Below, in pieces: positions 9,286 to 18,963 of a DNA stretch of 64,000 bases. Below the pieces are notes generated by a model. The model saw nothing but the letters and a program-made list of their open reading frames with translations. It made no database searches and was not told where the DNA came from. The position numbers and the translations under genes were made by a program. The DNA comes from Ophiodon elongatus (lineage: Eukaryota; Chordata; Actinopteri; Perciformes; Hexagrammidae): NCBI GenBank assembly GCA_016806645.1, contig JACSYO010001972.1, forward strand, positions 281,001-345,000, in the 5' to 3' direction. Within the stretch, counting starts at the first letter, position 1; the number at the start of each line of letters is the position of its first letter.

Positions 9286-12200
9286 ACAGCCATTGTTTGC
9301 ATGACAACATGAGGTGGCTTGTCATGTCAATGAAGCATTTGAACGAGCAACCAGTGGGAGTGTTGTGACACTCTCAATGGGGAAGCGCCATAAGTTCTTC
9401 AAAAAACTCATTGGGATGAGTTCTGCCAATTCAATGGCAATCTGCCTGTTACGTCATCCAATGTCTGGTATGCAAAGCTACAAAGGCAAAGTGAAAAGGG
9501 CTCAACCTCTGGGTGCATGAATGTGCTCAGAAATGTCACGACAATCTCGCCTTTTAGATTTTGACATTTCTTAGGTCGAAGTAAATATGTTGAACTGGTG
9601 GGAGCTCAAGACGAAAGGGCAGGGTGTCAACACAGTCGAGACACCCTGGCCAGTATATTGGCGTATCTTTCTCTGAGCAACACAATTGCTCAGAGACAAC
9701 CTATGATGGACGGACTGGTAGAGCCATCACCATTCAGGATTCTGTAAAAGGGACAAAGGGCCTACAGTATACTCATTGAGGTTACTGACCAACTGACCGC
9801 TTGTAAGAGAAATACATTTGACAAAGTTAGCTTTCAATGACATATCTCAGTTCCAAGAAAGAGCTCCACCTCAGTCAGCTGGTTCCAACTGGTGACGACT
9901 TCCAGCTTCAGCCCCGGCTGGACTTCCTCTGTCCTAATAAACTGACTGACTGACACTTCCAGGTAATTTCCTCTATCAGATGGTGTGCTGGGTGAGATAA
10001 ACCAATACACACAAAGGTGAACAATGCAATGCCTGCTCATAGGTAGACACACATACGAATCGTATCTATATTTTGCTTCCCGGTTCCAGTCTAGTGAACA
10101 ACAAAGGTGTTTTTGTCAATTCCAATGGTAACAACGGGTTACCCGTGGAGGGATTATATTTGTACATTACAACGTTGACAATAATCTGTTTTGGTTTTAT
10201 GTTCAAAAACACTGATCAGATTAGAGAGGTTAGGAGTAAGGCTCTCAAATGACGAAATTGTCAGATTATATATTATGTTGTGTCTTGGCACATAAAATAT
10301 TGTAACTAATATTGCAATTTGAAGATCGAGTCCAGACCATGTCCAAAGGGGGACAAGTCTGAGTCAAGTCAAAAAAACAAAACAAAATCCGTTTAATATT
10401 CTTCATACAATTCTCTTCTTTTGGACTGAAGTTTGAGATGTTGTGTCAAATACTTTGCTGAGCAGAGATCAAGTGATTTAACTCGGAGAAGAAAAAGGTT
10501 TGTGTTTCTTCAGAAATACAAACTGAGGTTTTTGATGATGTAAACGGGCCAAAATCGTCCATTATTTGCTGAATTCAACATAACATACAAACTCTTCTTC
10601 ACGTCTTCATCACCACATGCAGACGACGAGCGATAATCGGTTTCCGGATAATGCAATACAACGGCCACACACCGAACATTCACTGCACTGGTGACAATAT
10701 AGAACGCATCCGTTTTGGGAACTCACAGCAATGAGAACAGCCAGCCATGCTGAGCAGGAAAGGAAAAAAAAACATTTGAAAATCCTGCCTTATGGAAAGC
10801 TTATGTCCTGCATAGTTTGGATAGGTACAAGCTATGCAGAAAAGAAGAAGCATGGATGGCATTGTGTGTCTCAGTTGTGTCCTGGTACATGCCATAGGTT
10901 GTTCTGAAGCTGCACTCCAGCCTGCAGCTTGGACTTTGTTGTTTTCACTGCCTTTGATAATCCAGAGCCTGTCACTGGCTGATCAAAGTGTCTGTATGTA
11001 CAGTAGGTGTGTTTGTGTGTGTGTGAGAGTGGGCGGAGAACAATGACTCGTTTAGGTGTCTTCACAACTCCCTCAGGCCCCCATCGGTGGTCTGCAGCTT
11101 GATTATGAACACCAAAAATATTGTTTGTGGGTCAGTAAATAATCAAACAGAAATTTCCTAAATTTACCTGACAATATTTTTTTAAGTGTTGCAAGCTCAC
11201 AATTTGTCTAACCATTAATCCAAACCGCCGTCTCAGACTTTTTTTCTCAGCATGATAGCAGCGTCACAGCACAGGCCTCAATCTGCTTCAAGCTAATAAG
11301 GACAACGCGTTGAACAACCCCATCTAAAGGGAAGGTGTTTCTACCTTACCTGTAGCGCCAGATAGGTTTGTTACACGGCACCATCTAAGAGGCAGTCATT
11401 GGACACGTTTTGCAAAAGCGCAGGTAATGTCAATAAATACTTGGCAGGTGAGCCAGTCGGGGGAAGAGCAAAAAAAACTCTGCCATTGCTGTTTATAACG
11501 AACAGTGGCCTCTCCGTTTCACAACATTAAAGTGCAAGCATTGGCCAGGTGTCCATGCTCGCCGAGGTACTGGTAACCTGATTTGTTCGGGTCTTTGCCC
11601 TGACCAATGGGCTATTTTGACCCTAACTACCCAAAGTCAATCCCCCAACCTTAACCAATCGTCTCTGCTTAGACAGCCCAGCAGGGCGGGTCTTGCCAAG
11701 AAAAGCAGTGGGATTCATACGCGTAGCTGCCAGTAGCTCCTCACAGGACGTAGATTGGTCCGGACCACTGTTGTTCGGACGCAAACACATTACCTGACAA
11801 GATGGCTATTCATGGCTCTGGTGTTCTCACAAGAATCCAGCTGCCGTGTAACGTAACTTCCTGCATGGACTGAATGACCTCACTGGAAGGTGGGGTGAAA
11901 AACACCCAACGCAACTACTGGTTGGTGAGAACTGTGGTTGTAGTGGGTGATTCTCCCCATTTGCTTTGGGTAGCAAATGAGACTGTCCAAACCTCACTTA
12001 TAGCTTAACCTTGTTGGGTTCATATTTCTTAGAAAGATAGAACATTTTCAATCTGTATGGTTTCGCAGTCAGAGTTGCATCGGTTAGCAGTCTTGTGTGT
12101 CAGATCAGTGTACTATATGTGCAAACTAGAACCAATTAGGGCTGGGTAACGTAAAACAATCCTGACTTTAGCCTGGTTTGGTCTGGGGTCCTGGTTTATG

Positions 12201-12289
12201 ACTTAATCCTATATTCCCTGTCATGAAGTTTGCAACCTAGTTTCAAGACCATCATTATTTTGGTTTACATGTTTCAAATTTTTAAATTG
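9286..12289. other. Unique or unclassified spacer
   Basis: About 3 kb without a supported gene. Several stretches (about 9,520-9,745 and 11,340-11,990) have the feel of old repeats but match nothing else in this window, so no family is assigned. A short (TG)n lies near 11,010-11,024. Confidence 0.35.
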
Positions 12290-12295
12290 ATATAT

Positions 12296-12899
12296 TCAAT
12301 CAAAAACTACCATGAGGCAAACCTGTAGAAAAACTGTACACAACAAATTGACATGTACAGTAGTTATAGTAGTTTCTTTCAGAGACCATATTAAACTAAT
12401 CATGGTCAGTACTGTCATTAGAATTAATTTCCTCTCTAGCAGCACTGAAGCCAAGGGATGCCCTCCAGTGAAAGTCGGGTAGCAATCTGAATCATATAAT
12501 ACAATGTTTTCATGCATATGTAAATGTAAAATACATTAATCTGCTGTTTAGCATTGTCTGCTGAGAGATTCCAAGATTCCAGACTGGCTAACATTATAGC
12601 TCCCCCCACTGCCTCTTCAGTATTACAGCACTCAGCACCGTGTACTGTAGGCTGACTTCTTTGTGTTGTTTAGTGATGGAGGACACAACTGTGTCCACGG
12701 GTTTAGAGCAAACATAGAAAATCCCACCTGCTACTATCATACAATAGAATAATGGGTCAAATACGGAGTTTGAATTGAGTAGAAGGAACCATCTGTAGCT
12801 GTTGTAGAGGAGTAAGTCTGATACAGGAATGGGTGATGATTCCTTTCCTCCATCATTAACAAAAAGGGTCAAAGAGACATTCATTAGTCTGGGTTTCAA
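12296..12899 (-). other. Two short minus-strand open frames, unrecognised
   Basis: The upstream frame (12,899 down to 12,594) is 101 codons and begins at TTG; its first ATG is codon 6. It holds a strongly hydrophobic stretch with NSNSVFDPLFYC, loosely like the N-x-x-x-D/N-P-x-x-Y core of transmembrane helix 7 in rhodopsin-like receptors, then a polar tail ending in a TAA stop. The second frame (12,517-12,296, 73 codons) is also hydrophobic and has no recognisable domain. No signal peptide, splice sites or conserved neighbour confirms a gene. It could be a receptor pseudogene end, an exon or chance. Confidence 0.2.
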
Positions 12900-13323
12900 A
12901 TAAAGCCAATGTTGTCACTCTAAGGTGAGAATTTATTTTTTACCACCAATTTTGATTATTTTCATGTTTTTAGGTCAATAGAATGAATGCTACTCTATTG
13001 GCCGAAACAATTACATTACACAGAAAAAGATACATACAGCTAATACATTTGCAACAACACTTAAAGAAGAATGAGGTCAGTTAGTTCTGTAAAGGTTTTC
13101 ATCCAACCCAAGGTACGGTATATATGATATATGGCAAGTGTTCCTTGAATTACTGAAACACAAAGCACAACCTACGATAATTTTTTTTACATGCACCATA
13201 ATCAGTGCTAGGTGAAGTATAGCCTACTCAGACCATTTACTGAAGTGAATGTAATGATTAGAGCCATTGCGTACACTTCCAGCTTCTAAGTTCTGTTGAT
13301 TTGGTACTTTTCTTTGTCTTCAT

Positions 13324-13352
13324 TCTTTCTTTCTTTCTTTCTTTCTTTCTTT
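13324..13352. repeat. (TTTC)7 microsatellite
   Basis: A clean tetranucleotide array of about seven CTTT units. Confidence 0.95.
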
Positions 13353-13617
13353 GATCGTAAATCGACCAGCTTTGGGTTTTGGTCTGTTAGTTGGGCAAAA
13401 CAAGACATTTGAAGGTATCACCTTGGGTTCCAGGGACTTGTAATGGGCAGGTTTTAGTACTTTCTGTTGTTTCATGAATCAAGCATACAATCAATTAATC
13501 CGGAAAACAATAATGAAAATAAATTGTAAAAAACAGCGGCTGCCAAATAGAAAATTAAAGTAAAACATCCTCATTCAAATGAATATAAAAAAACATACAT
13601 TTATAGAAATTTTCACT

Positions 13618-13890
13618 CAAGGTTTTACCAAGAAACACTGTTATTTTACAGCGTTACCATAAACTATGAGTCAAACCACTTCAATAAAGGGACGGCATTA
13701 AAAGTTCTACAGAGAAACACTGTTATTTTACAGATTTGTCCTAAATTATTACAATCAAACACTTCCAATAAAGGGACGGCACTAAACGTTTTGCAGGGAA
13801 AGACGGTTGTTTGACAGATTTTTCCCAAATTCTAATGATCAAACACTTCTGAAAGTGACGGCACAAAAAAGTTCTGCAGAGACACACAAA
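13618..13890. repeat. Tandem repeat, period about 81-85 bp, just over 3 units
   Basis: Equivalent positions recur at 13,621, 13,702, 13,787 and 13,870. Each unit carries an AAACACTGTTATTTTACAG-like segment, then TCAAACACTTCCAATAAAGG and GGACGGCACTAAA. Units 1 to 3 differ by roughly a fifth of positions, so the array is old. It lies in A+T-rich spacer and has no coding content. Confidence 0.85.
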
Positions 13891-14214
13891 ATCACAAAAG
13901 CTAATTTAGCAGAATGGCCCCTTTCAGATGCATTAACTTGCAGGCATTTTAAAACTGTAGGCGGTCATGGTGGAGCTAATTTCAGCCACTCTATTTACGG
14001 TTCCGTATTTACATTTACACATCAAAGTGTATTTTGTAATATGATAATTCTTTTTTTCAAGTAAAAAACACTCATGTTGTATATAAGTGCAGCACCTGAC
14101 TACATGCATTTGTCAAAATAAACACAGTATGTTCATATACTTTTTCGAAATTTATTCTCAATTTAACGTTCAGTTATTCGTGAAAAACATAGTTTTTAGT
14201 TTGCAGCTGAGAAA

Positions 14215-14560
14215 CGGTCTCTATTTAAGACCCACGCATGGCAGAGCACCTCCACTGACAGCTCGCACAGGAATCACCTCGACAGCGTGGCATCCCTGGC
14301 GCCCGGGGGGCCCCCTCCCCGGCAGAGGGGGCCTGTTTTGGGCAACTTCGTTATTGGCTTGCAAATACCCGGCGCTCACACAGAGGGTAATACGCAGCAA
14401 AATAAAGAGGAGAGAAACTCAAGCTCTAGGGTATGCGAAAGCCATTGTCGGGCACAGACAATGGAAAACCAACATTGGCTGGAAGGGGAAATTTGAGTCT
14501 CCAATCTGTTCGACTTTATGTGCTGATAAGAGACGGGCTCCGCTGACGCTTTAGCCACCA
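14215..14560. promoter_or_regulatory. Candidate conserved noncoding element
   Basis: Unique sequence of raised G+C with GGCGCCCGGGGGGCCCCCTC (about 14,299-14,318), ACTTCGTTATTGGCTTGC, ACATTGGCTGGAAGG and GACTTTATGTGCTGATAAG. Two frames stay open over part of it (up to 155 codons when the A+T-rich left flank is included), without a recognisable domain. It opens the densest run of such blocks in the window. Confidence 0.35.
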
Positions 14561-14599
14561 CAGAATACAGTAAACACAAACTGCGAGCCAGAGTAGGTC

Positions 14600-15230
14600 A
14601 TTGAGAGTCTTCCCTGCCTTGGGCTTAACATGACACTTAAGTACTACTACAAGGGGTGGAAGAAAAGGCAAGGCTGCACACATTACAAACTGCCTCTATT
14701 CTCCGCTCCCAGGCTGAAATGTCAGAGCCATTCTTTGAGCGAGGAGCGGAGGGTGGGGTGGGGTGGAGGCGGGCCACACAAAAGACTGGGGGATTCTATG
14801 GTGATTTGTTGCATTTTCATTATAACTACTTTGATTGTGCAAGGGGGAGGTAATCATGGATCTAAACAGGCCCCCCGAAAGTAACTGTTTTCCAAGTGTG
14901 TAACTTGAGACGCTCGCTCTCTCCCGCACCACCCCCCCCCGCCCCCCCCTTTCCACGCCCACCCAACCCTTTACCTGACAAACGAAGGCTGTGTTTTCTG
15001 CATGATAATCCCACCTGCTGACAAATCAAAGACTGTTTCAAACATACACTTAGAGCCTTTAAAGGAATCAATCCCAACAAGGGGGCTGGGGGGTTTAGGG
15101 GGGGGGGGAACAAGGACAACATAGGAAGTCAAAAGGACATGCCAACACCAAGGGGGGGTGGGGATGCTGAAAATAGCGTCTTTTGTGCGCATGCTCTTCC
15201 TTTTGCTGACGTTTATCAAAATAAGATGAC
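14600..15230. other. Spacer with long G and C tracts
   Basis: C tracts at about 14,931-14,950 and G tracts at about 15,080-15,112 and 15,152-15,164 give G-quadruplex-type patterns on the minus and plus strands respectively. Overlapping open frames here encode Gly/Pro runs and are composition artefacts. Confidence 0.6.
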
Positions 15231-15309
15231 CAGCTCAAAAACGGGATTGCATCAAATATGACGCGCTTAAAATGAACTAATAATGTCCCCCAAATAACAA
15301 TAAATCAGC

Positions 15310-15545
15310 TCTGCTACGTTGCCATTTCTCCGCTGCTCTGCTATGGGTATTCCTTTTCATAGAGTACATATCATCTACATATCACGGGAGCCCTTCTTGA
15401 TTGTAACTGTTATTTATAGCATTCCAGCTCCGTGGCGACCCACGAGTGTTTCACAGCGTGAGGCGGCAAATGAAAGCAGAAGTGGCTCCCAGATCTCCGT
15501 CATCACTCTCCTGACTGCTTAGTACAAGTGTTGCTGCTCCTAATT
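15310..15545. promoter_or_regulatory. Candidate conserved noncoding element
   Basis: Unique sequence just upstream (plus sense) of the CpG island, including GTTATTTATAGCATTCCAGC, GCGTGAGGCGGCAAATGAAA and ACTGCTTAGTACAAGTG. The judgement rests on composition, position and absence of repeats. Confidence 0.3.
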
Positions 15546-15599
15546 CCTCCATTAGCAGAACTCGAGAAAAAAGAATCCCCACAATACCATTGATTAGTT

Positions 15600-15910
15600 G
15601 AAGGAGGTTGCTCTCTTTGAACGCGCCGCCTCAGCCGCACTCCTCGAGCGCTGCTGCACGCCGCGGGGTGGAAGGAGTGTGTGACCGTTAACTTTTTAAG
15701 ACGACAACCCCGACTTCGGACGACGACAAAAGCGGACGATGAGTGACGAATGAACTGGAGTGTCGGAGACGATCTTTATTTTTTTATTTTTTTTTTTTAT
15801 GGGAGTAAAATACATTTGAAGAAACACCACACCATTCTTTGACAAACAGCAATTACCGCGTCCACGATTTGGAATAAATTTTGTCGAGGCGGCGGCGGCG
15901 CACATTTCAC
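15600..15910. promoter_or_regulatory. CpG island, possible promoter
   Basis: By hand count there are about 20 CpG in 15,601-15,780 at roughly 56% G+C, and about 8 more in 15,841-15,900, including a GGCGGCGGCGGCG run. An A+T stretch with a T-rich tract (15,776-15,799) splits it. The rest of the window is CpG-poor, so this density needs an unmethylated, probably regulatory, state. A tiny frame, ATG AGT GAC GAA TGA, lies at about 15,739-15,753 and would behave as an upstream ORF if the plus strand were transcribed. No TATA box or first exon can be fixed, so orientation is unknown. Candidate-element blocks flank it on both sides. Confidence 0.5.
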
Positions 15911-15994
15911 TGTGGTTCTCTCCTGACCTCCTGAGGCTGGTGGAGAAGAAGAAGAAGAGAAAAAAAAAAAAGGGTTCTGCCATATTCTGGTGGC

Positions 15995-16350
15995 GTGTCA
16001 TACATTGTGCTCGATCACAACAAAATAGAATGCGCACAAAGAGAACGAGCAAACAGGGAGGGGGGGACATTTGAACCGAGACGGGGGCTTGTCATGCGAT
16101 TGGACCGGGTCCATTTCAGCCCGGATAACAATGCCCGGGGGTCGGGAGACATTTTGCCTGTCAGGCCACTTAGGCGGAGCAGACAAAGAGGTGAAACAAA
16201 TCCTGCCGAGGCTACAAAGCTGCAATCCACTCCCAGGCCAGACAGCCTGAGCCTCCTCCCTCTGCTCTCCGCTGGCAGCCGCCACTAGATTAAATAGCTG
16301 CTGTTAATTATACCTGGATTGTGAGGCGTTCGGCCCCGTGGTTAGCAGCT
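15995..16350. promoter_or_regulatory. Candidate conserved noncoding element
   Basis: Raised G+C, several CpG, and motifs such as GAACGAGCAAACAGGG, AGACAAAGAGG, GCTGCTGTTAATTATACCTG (about 16,297-16,316) and CCCCGTGGTTAGCAGC. A 95-codon minus frame beginning MAAASGEQREEAQ overlaps it but matches no family I know. A C-rich, G-quadruplex-type tract (about 16,361-16,410) closes the block. Confidence 0.35.
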
Positions 16351-16534
16351 ATCCATCAAACCCCCCCCCCACCCCCCCACTACCACCACCACCACTAAAC
16401 CCGCCCCCCACCATTATTCAGAGGGCTAGATTGAGCCTGTGGACAGTAGCAAATGCACTGTGAAAAAAAAAAGTGACTAAATGAAGCCGTCGACTGCCTC
16501 TCTTTCTTTATCGTGTTGAGTTTCTTTTTTTTTA

Positions 16535-16640
16535 TTTGTAAATTGCAGTTAATTATGGCAACAAAGGCACGTAATTAGCCACACAGCAATGCAGTGAATG
16601 GGCAATTTGTAATTGCACCAGTGCATGTATACAACACGGA
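16535..16640. promoter_or_regulatory. Candidate enhancer core: homeodomain and SOX motif cluster
   Basis: Within about 70 bp: TAATTA at 16,550-16,555, a SOX-type AACAAAG at 16,560-16,566, TAATTA at 16,572-16,577 and TAATTG at 16,610-16,615. The sequence is unique and ungapped by repeats. This is the densest homeodomain motif cluster I see in the window. Confidence 0.45.
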
Positions 16641-16654
16641 TGTACGGGTTTATA

Positions 16655-16745
16655 TTAGGGCTGTCATAATATCAGATAATATCGGCGCGATGCATCGTTC
16701 ACGATAACGATATTATCGCGATTATCTGTTGAAAATTTCAACGAC
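16655..16745. mobile_element. Fragment with nested inverted repeats, hAT-like end
   Basis: TAGGGCTGTCATAATATCAG begins a stretch in which GATAATATCG (16,675-16,684) is matched by its exact reverse complement at 16,708-16,717, and CAGATAAT (16,673-16,680) by ATTATCTG (16,721-16,728). The AGGGCTGTC... start and CGATATTATCG interior resemble the ends of fish hAT-type elements. No second terminus was found. Confidence 0.4.
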
Positions 16746-17216
16746 GTATAAAAAAAATTTATGGTAGCAGTCAAATTCATCTTTGACTTATTGTGCATTT
16801 TTTGGCAAATTACTTTTCACTTTTCTTTGCGCCCTTTTTTTCCCAATCCATGAATCCCAATAGAGTCAACCTATATACGTTTATCACACTGTCTTTTTAT
16901 TGTTTACTGGATATATTAATATATCTGGTCAGAATTTAAATTCACAGAATAAGCATCTATTTTAAAATCTTGCCCCTATTATTCTTTCCCTCGGCTGTTT
17001 TAGGAAAATTAAAACCATGTTTCCATTCCACCTCATACATCATCAGGAGGCAGAACCAGCGAGGAGCACAGCAGCGCCTCACCTGAGGTTACTCCAACGT
17101 GACATCAGAACGCCGCTTCCTCAGTGTGAAGCGCGAGGTGTAGAAATAGGACCATGATGTGAGCACGTTTGCCCCTCAAACGGGGCTCTCATTAAAAAAA
17201 AGAACAGAAATGAAAA

Positions 17217-17252
17217 ACAACAACAACAACGACAACGACAACAACAACAACC
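17217..17252. repeat. (CAA)n microsatellite
   Basis: About ten CAA units with CGA variants, followed by an A run. Confidence 0.9.
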
Positions 17253-17284
17253 ACAAAAAAAAACCCAATACCTTTTATTCCCGA

Positions 17285-17620
17285 GCATTCAGTGTTGGCT
17301 GGCACTCTCGTGATTGAGGCTGGGCTTTGTTTAATTAATTTCAGGCTTGATGGAATGACTGGGGCTTACGCCTCTGGCACCGGGGCTGACGCACCGGCCC
17401 TTTAAGCCTCAAACTCATTGCCATAATGTGCTCGGAGGAAAAAACCCCGCAGAGAGAGGAGGAACCAGCAGGGCCTTTTCGATCTTATCACCGGCCAGGG
17501 CCACTCCTTCCTGATTTAGACCCCGGTAAGGCGACACCGGCGCTGTGGGGATGGGGCTGTGGGTGTCTATGTTTTGTCATTGATTAATATGCAAAGTGTC
17601 AATTGATCTATATATTGCAC
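17285..17620. promoter_or_regulatory. Candidate conserved noncoding element
   Basis: Contains the palindrome TTAATTAA (17,331-17,338), CCCTTTAAGCCTCAAAC, ATCTTATCACCGGCC (GATA-type) and GATTAATATGCAAAG with an octamer-like ATGCAAA at 17,589-17,595. It is unique, moderately G+C-rich and free of tandem DNA. Confidence 0.4.
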
Positions 17621-18076
17621 ACAGGAAAACACACGCCACCTACGGTCGGACCCGAGTCGTCATTTCAATGCAGGTGTGCGTGGAAGCCGTCGGGGCTGAT
17701 CTTTGCTTTTAGTCTTTATGTGCAGAGAAGGTAACGAGAGCTCATGACCTTCTGTTTCCAGAGGTTTGATAACGTGTTTTTGTTTTTTTCTTCTTCCTTC
17801 CAGGCAGCCGTCGATTTCTCTTAATTTCACGTCACCATGGAATCAACTTAAAAGACCACTTGCATATTTCCAGTTTTTTTACGACACAAGAATGTACTTT
17901 GTAAGTGACGTTCACTTTGATGGATTACTTAATTCAAGTGAGCTCCATGCAGATTTTTATTCATTGAACTCGAACGGCTGCCCCCTAAAAACACATGACA
18001 GAAAAAAGTTCTATAATATGATTTAGAGATTTGTGGTTCATTCGCTGAAATGTGAAATAAATGCTTTTGTTCTTTT

Positions 18077-18420
18077 AAAGCTGCAGTTGGTAACTTTAAT
18101 GAAATTAACTTAACTTCCTCTTCCTCTTCTTCGTGCTCCTCATGGCATCTGGAAGATTCCACCCCGCCCGAGGGAAAGCAACCAATCAGAGCCGCGGATT
18201 CTCCAACGCAGCTGTCGAGAACTGCTGGTGAAACCCGTGAACGCCGATCAAACTGTCAAACTAGGCTTTGCAGATCAAATATTTCCGCCTCAAGCATATT
18301 TTAGTGAACTGTTTCGCTGTAAAATGAGAAAGTTTGTGACCCAGCCGCCATGTTTGAAACTGTCGAGCCAAAACCAAGCACCGCCTCCCGACTTTTTTTC
18401 ATTCAGTAGCTAAACGTTAC
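18077..18420 (+). mobile_element. Fragment of a common teleost non-autonomous element (left part)
   Basis: Begins AAAGCTGCAGTTGGTAACTT and continues through CACCCCGCCCGAGG, AACCAATCAGAGCC, AACTGTCAAACTAGG, ATGAGAAAGTTTGTGACCCA and CAGCCGCCATGTTTGAAA. I recognise this order from a widespread short fish element whose other end is the inverted AGCTGCAG terminus. That inverted terminus is absent here, so the copy is truncated. Class is not certain. Confidence 0.5.
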
Positions 18421-18620
18421 AATTAAATATATCTCTCAAAACCTTCGAGTTGCAGAATCTTGATCGGCGCTGTTTATTTTAAATGTTCGCTCGGAGTTCA
18501 CGAGCTTCCTCGTGGATTCGCGCAATGGAATCTTGCAGATGCCTTTAGAAGCACTAAGTTGAAGCAGAGGAGGCTGGTTTTCTCACATTATCCGTCTCAT
18601 GTACTACTGTCAGGATATAG

Positions 18621-18686
18621 TGATATATATACATATGTATATATATACGTCTATATATATATATATATATAGACGTATATATATAC

Positions 18687-18743
<57 letters not shown>
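18621..18743. repeat. (TA)n array containing a perfect 78-bp palindrome
   Basis: The left part (18,623-18,700) is a perfect inverted repeat with two 39-base arms meeting at 18,661/18,662; non-TA landmarks ACATATGTAT and TACGTC are mirrored exactly. A plain (TA)n run follows to 18,743. Frames across it encode Tyr-Ile repeats and are not genes. Confidence 0.97.
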
Positions 18744-18747
<4 letters not shown>

Positions 18748-18888
18748 CAGTTTGAGCAAGTATGGCAAAAGGTTTATTTATAATCCTTAGAACCTAAATT
18801 ATGGAATTTGTGTCACACTCTTTTCAGCGGTAGTGGTGTCCATCCTGGAGAAAATCCATAAATCTTCAACAACAAAAATTATATTTCC

Positions 18889-18960
<72 letters not shown>
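18889..18960. repeat. Second (TA)n array with a 42-bp perfect palindrome
   Basis: 18,889-18,930 is a perfect palindrome centred at 18,909/18,910, marked by ACAT and ATGT. A TA run continues to about 18,960. It is separated from the first array by about 145 bases of non-TA sequence. Confidence 0.95.

Positions 18961-18963
<3 letters not shown>

Noticed and set aside
8894..9325. 143-codon minus frame
   Set aside because: It lies in dispersed repeat family C, is open over its full length only in this copy, and has no recognisable domain.
14087..14554. 155-codon plus frame, the longest in the window
   Set aside because: It spans A+T-rich spacer and a G+C-rich block with overlapping open frames; no domain, signal or plausible splice context.
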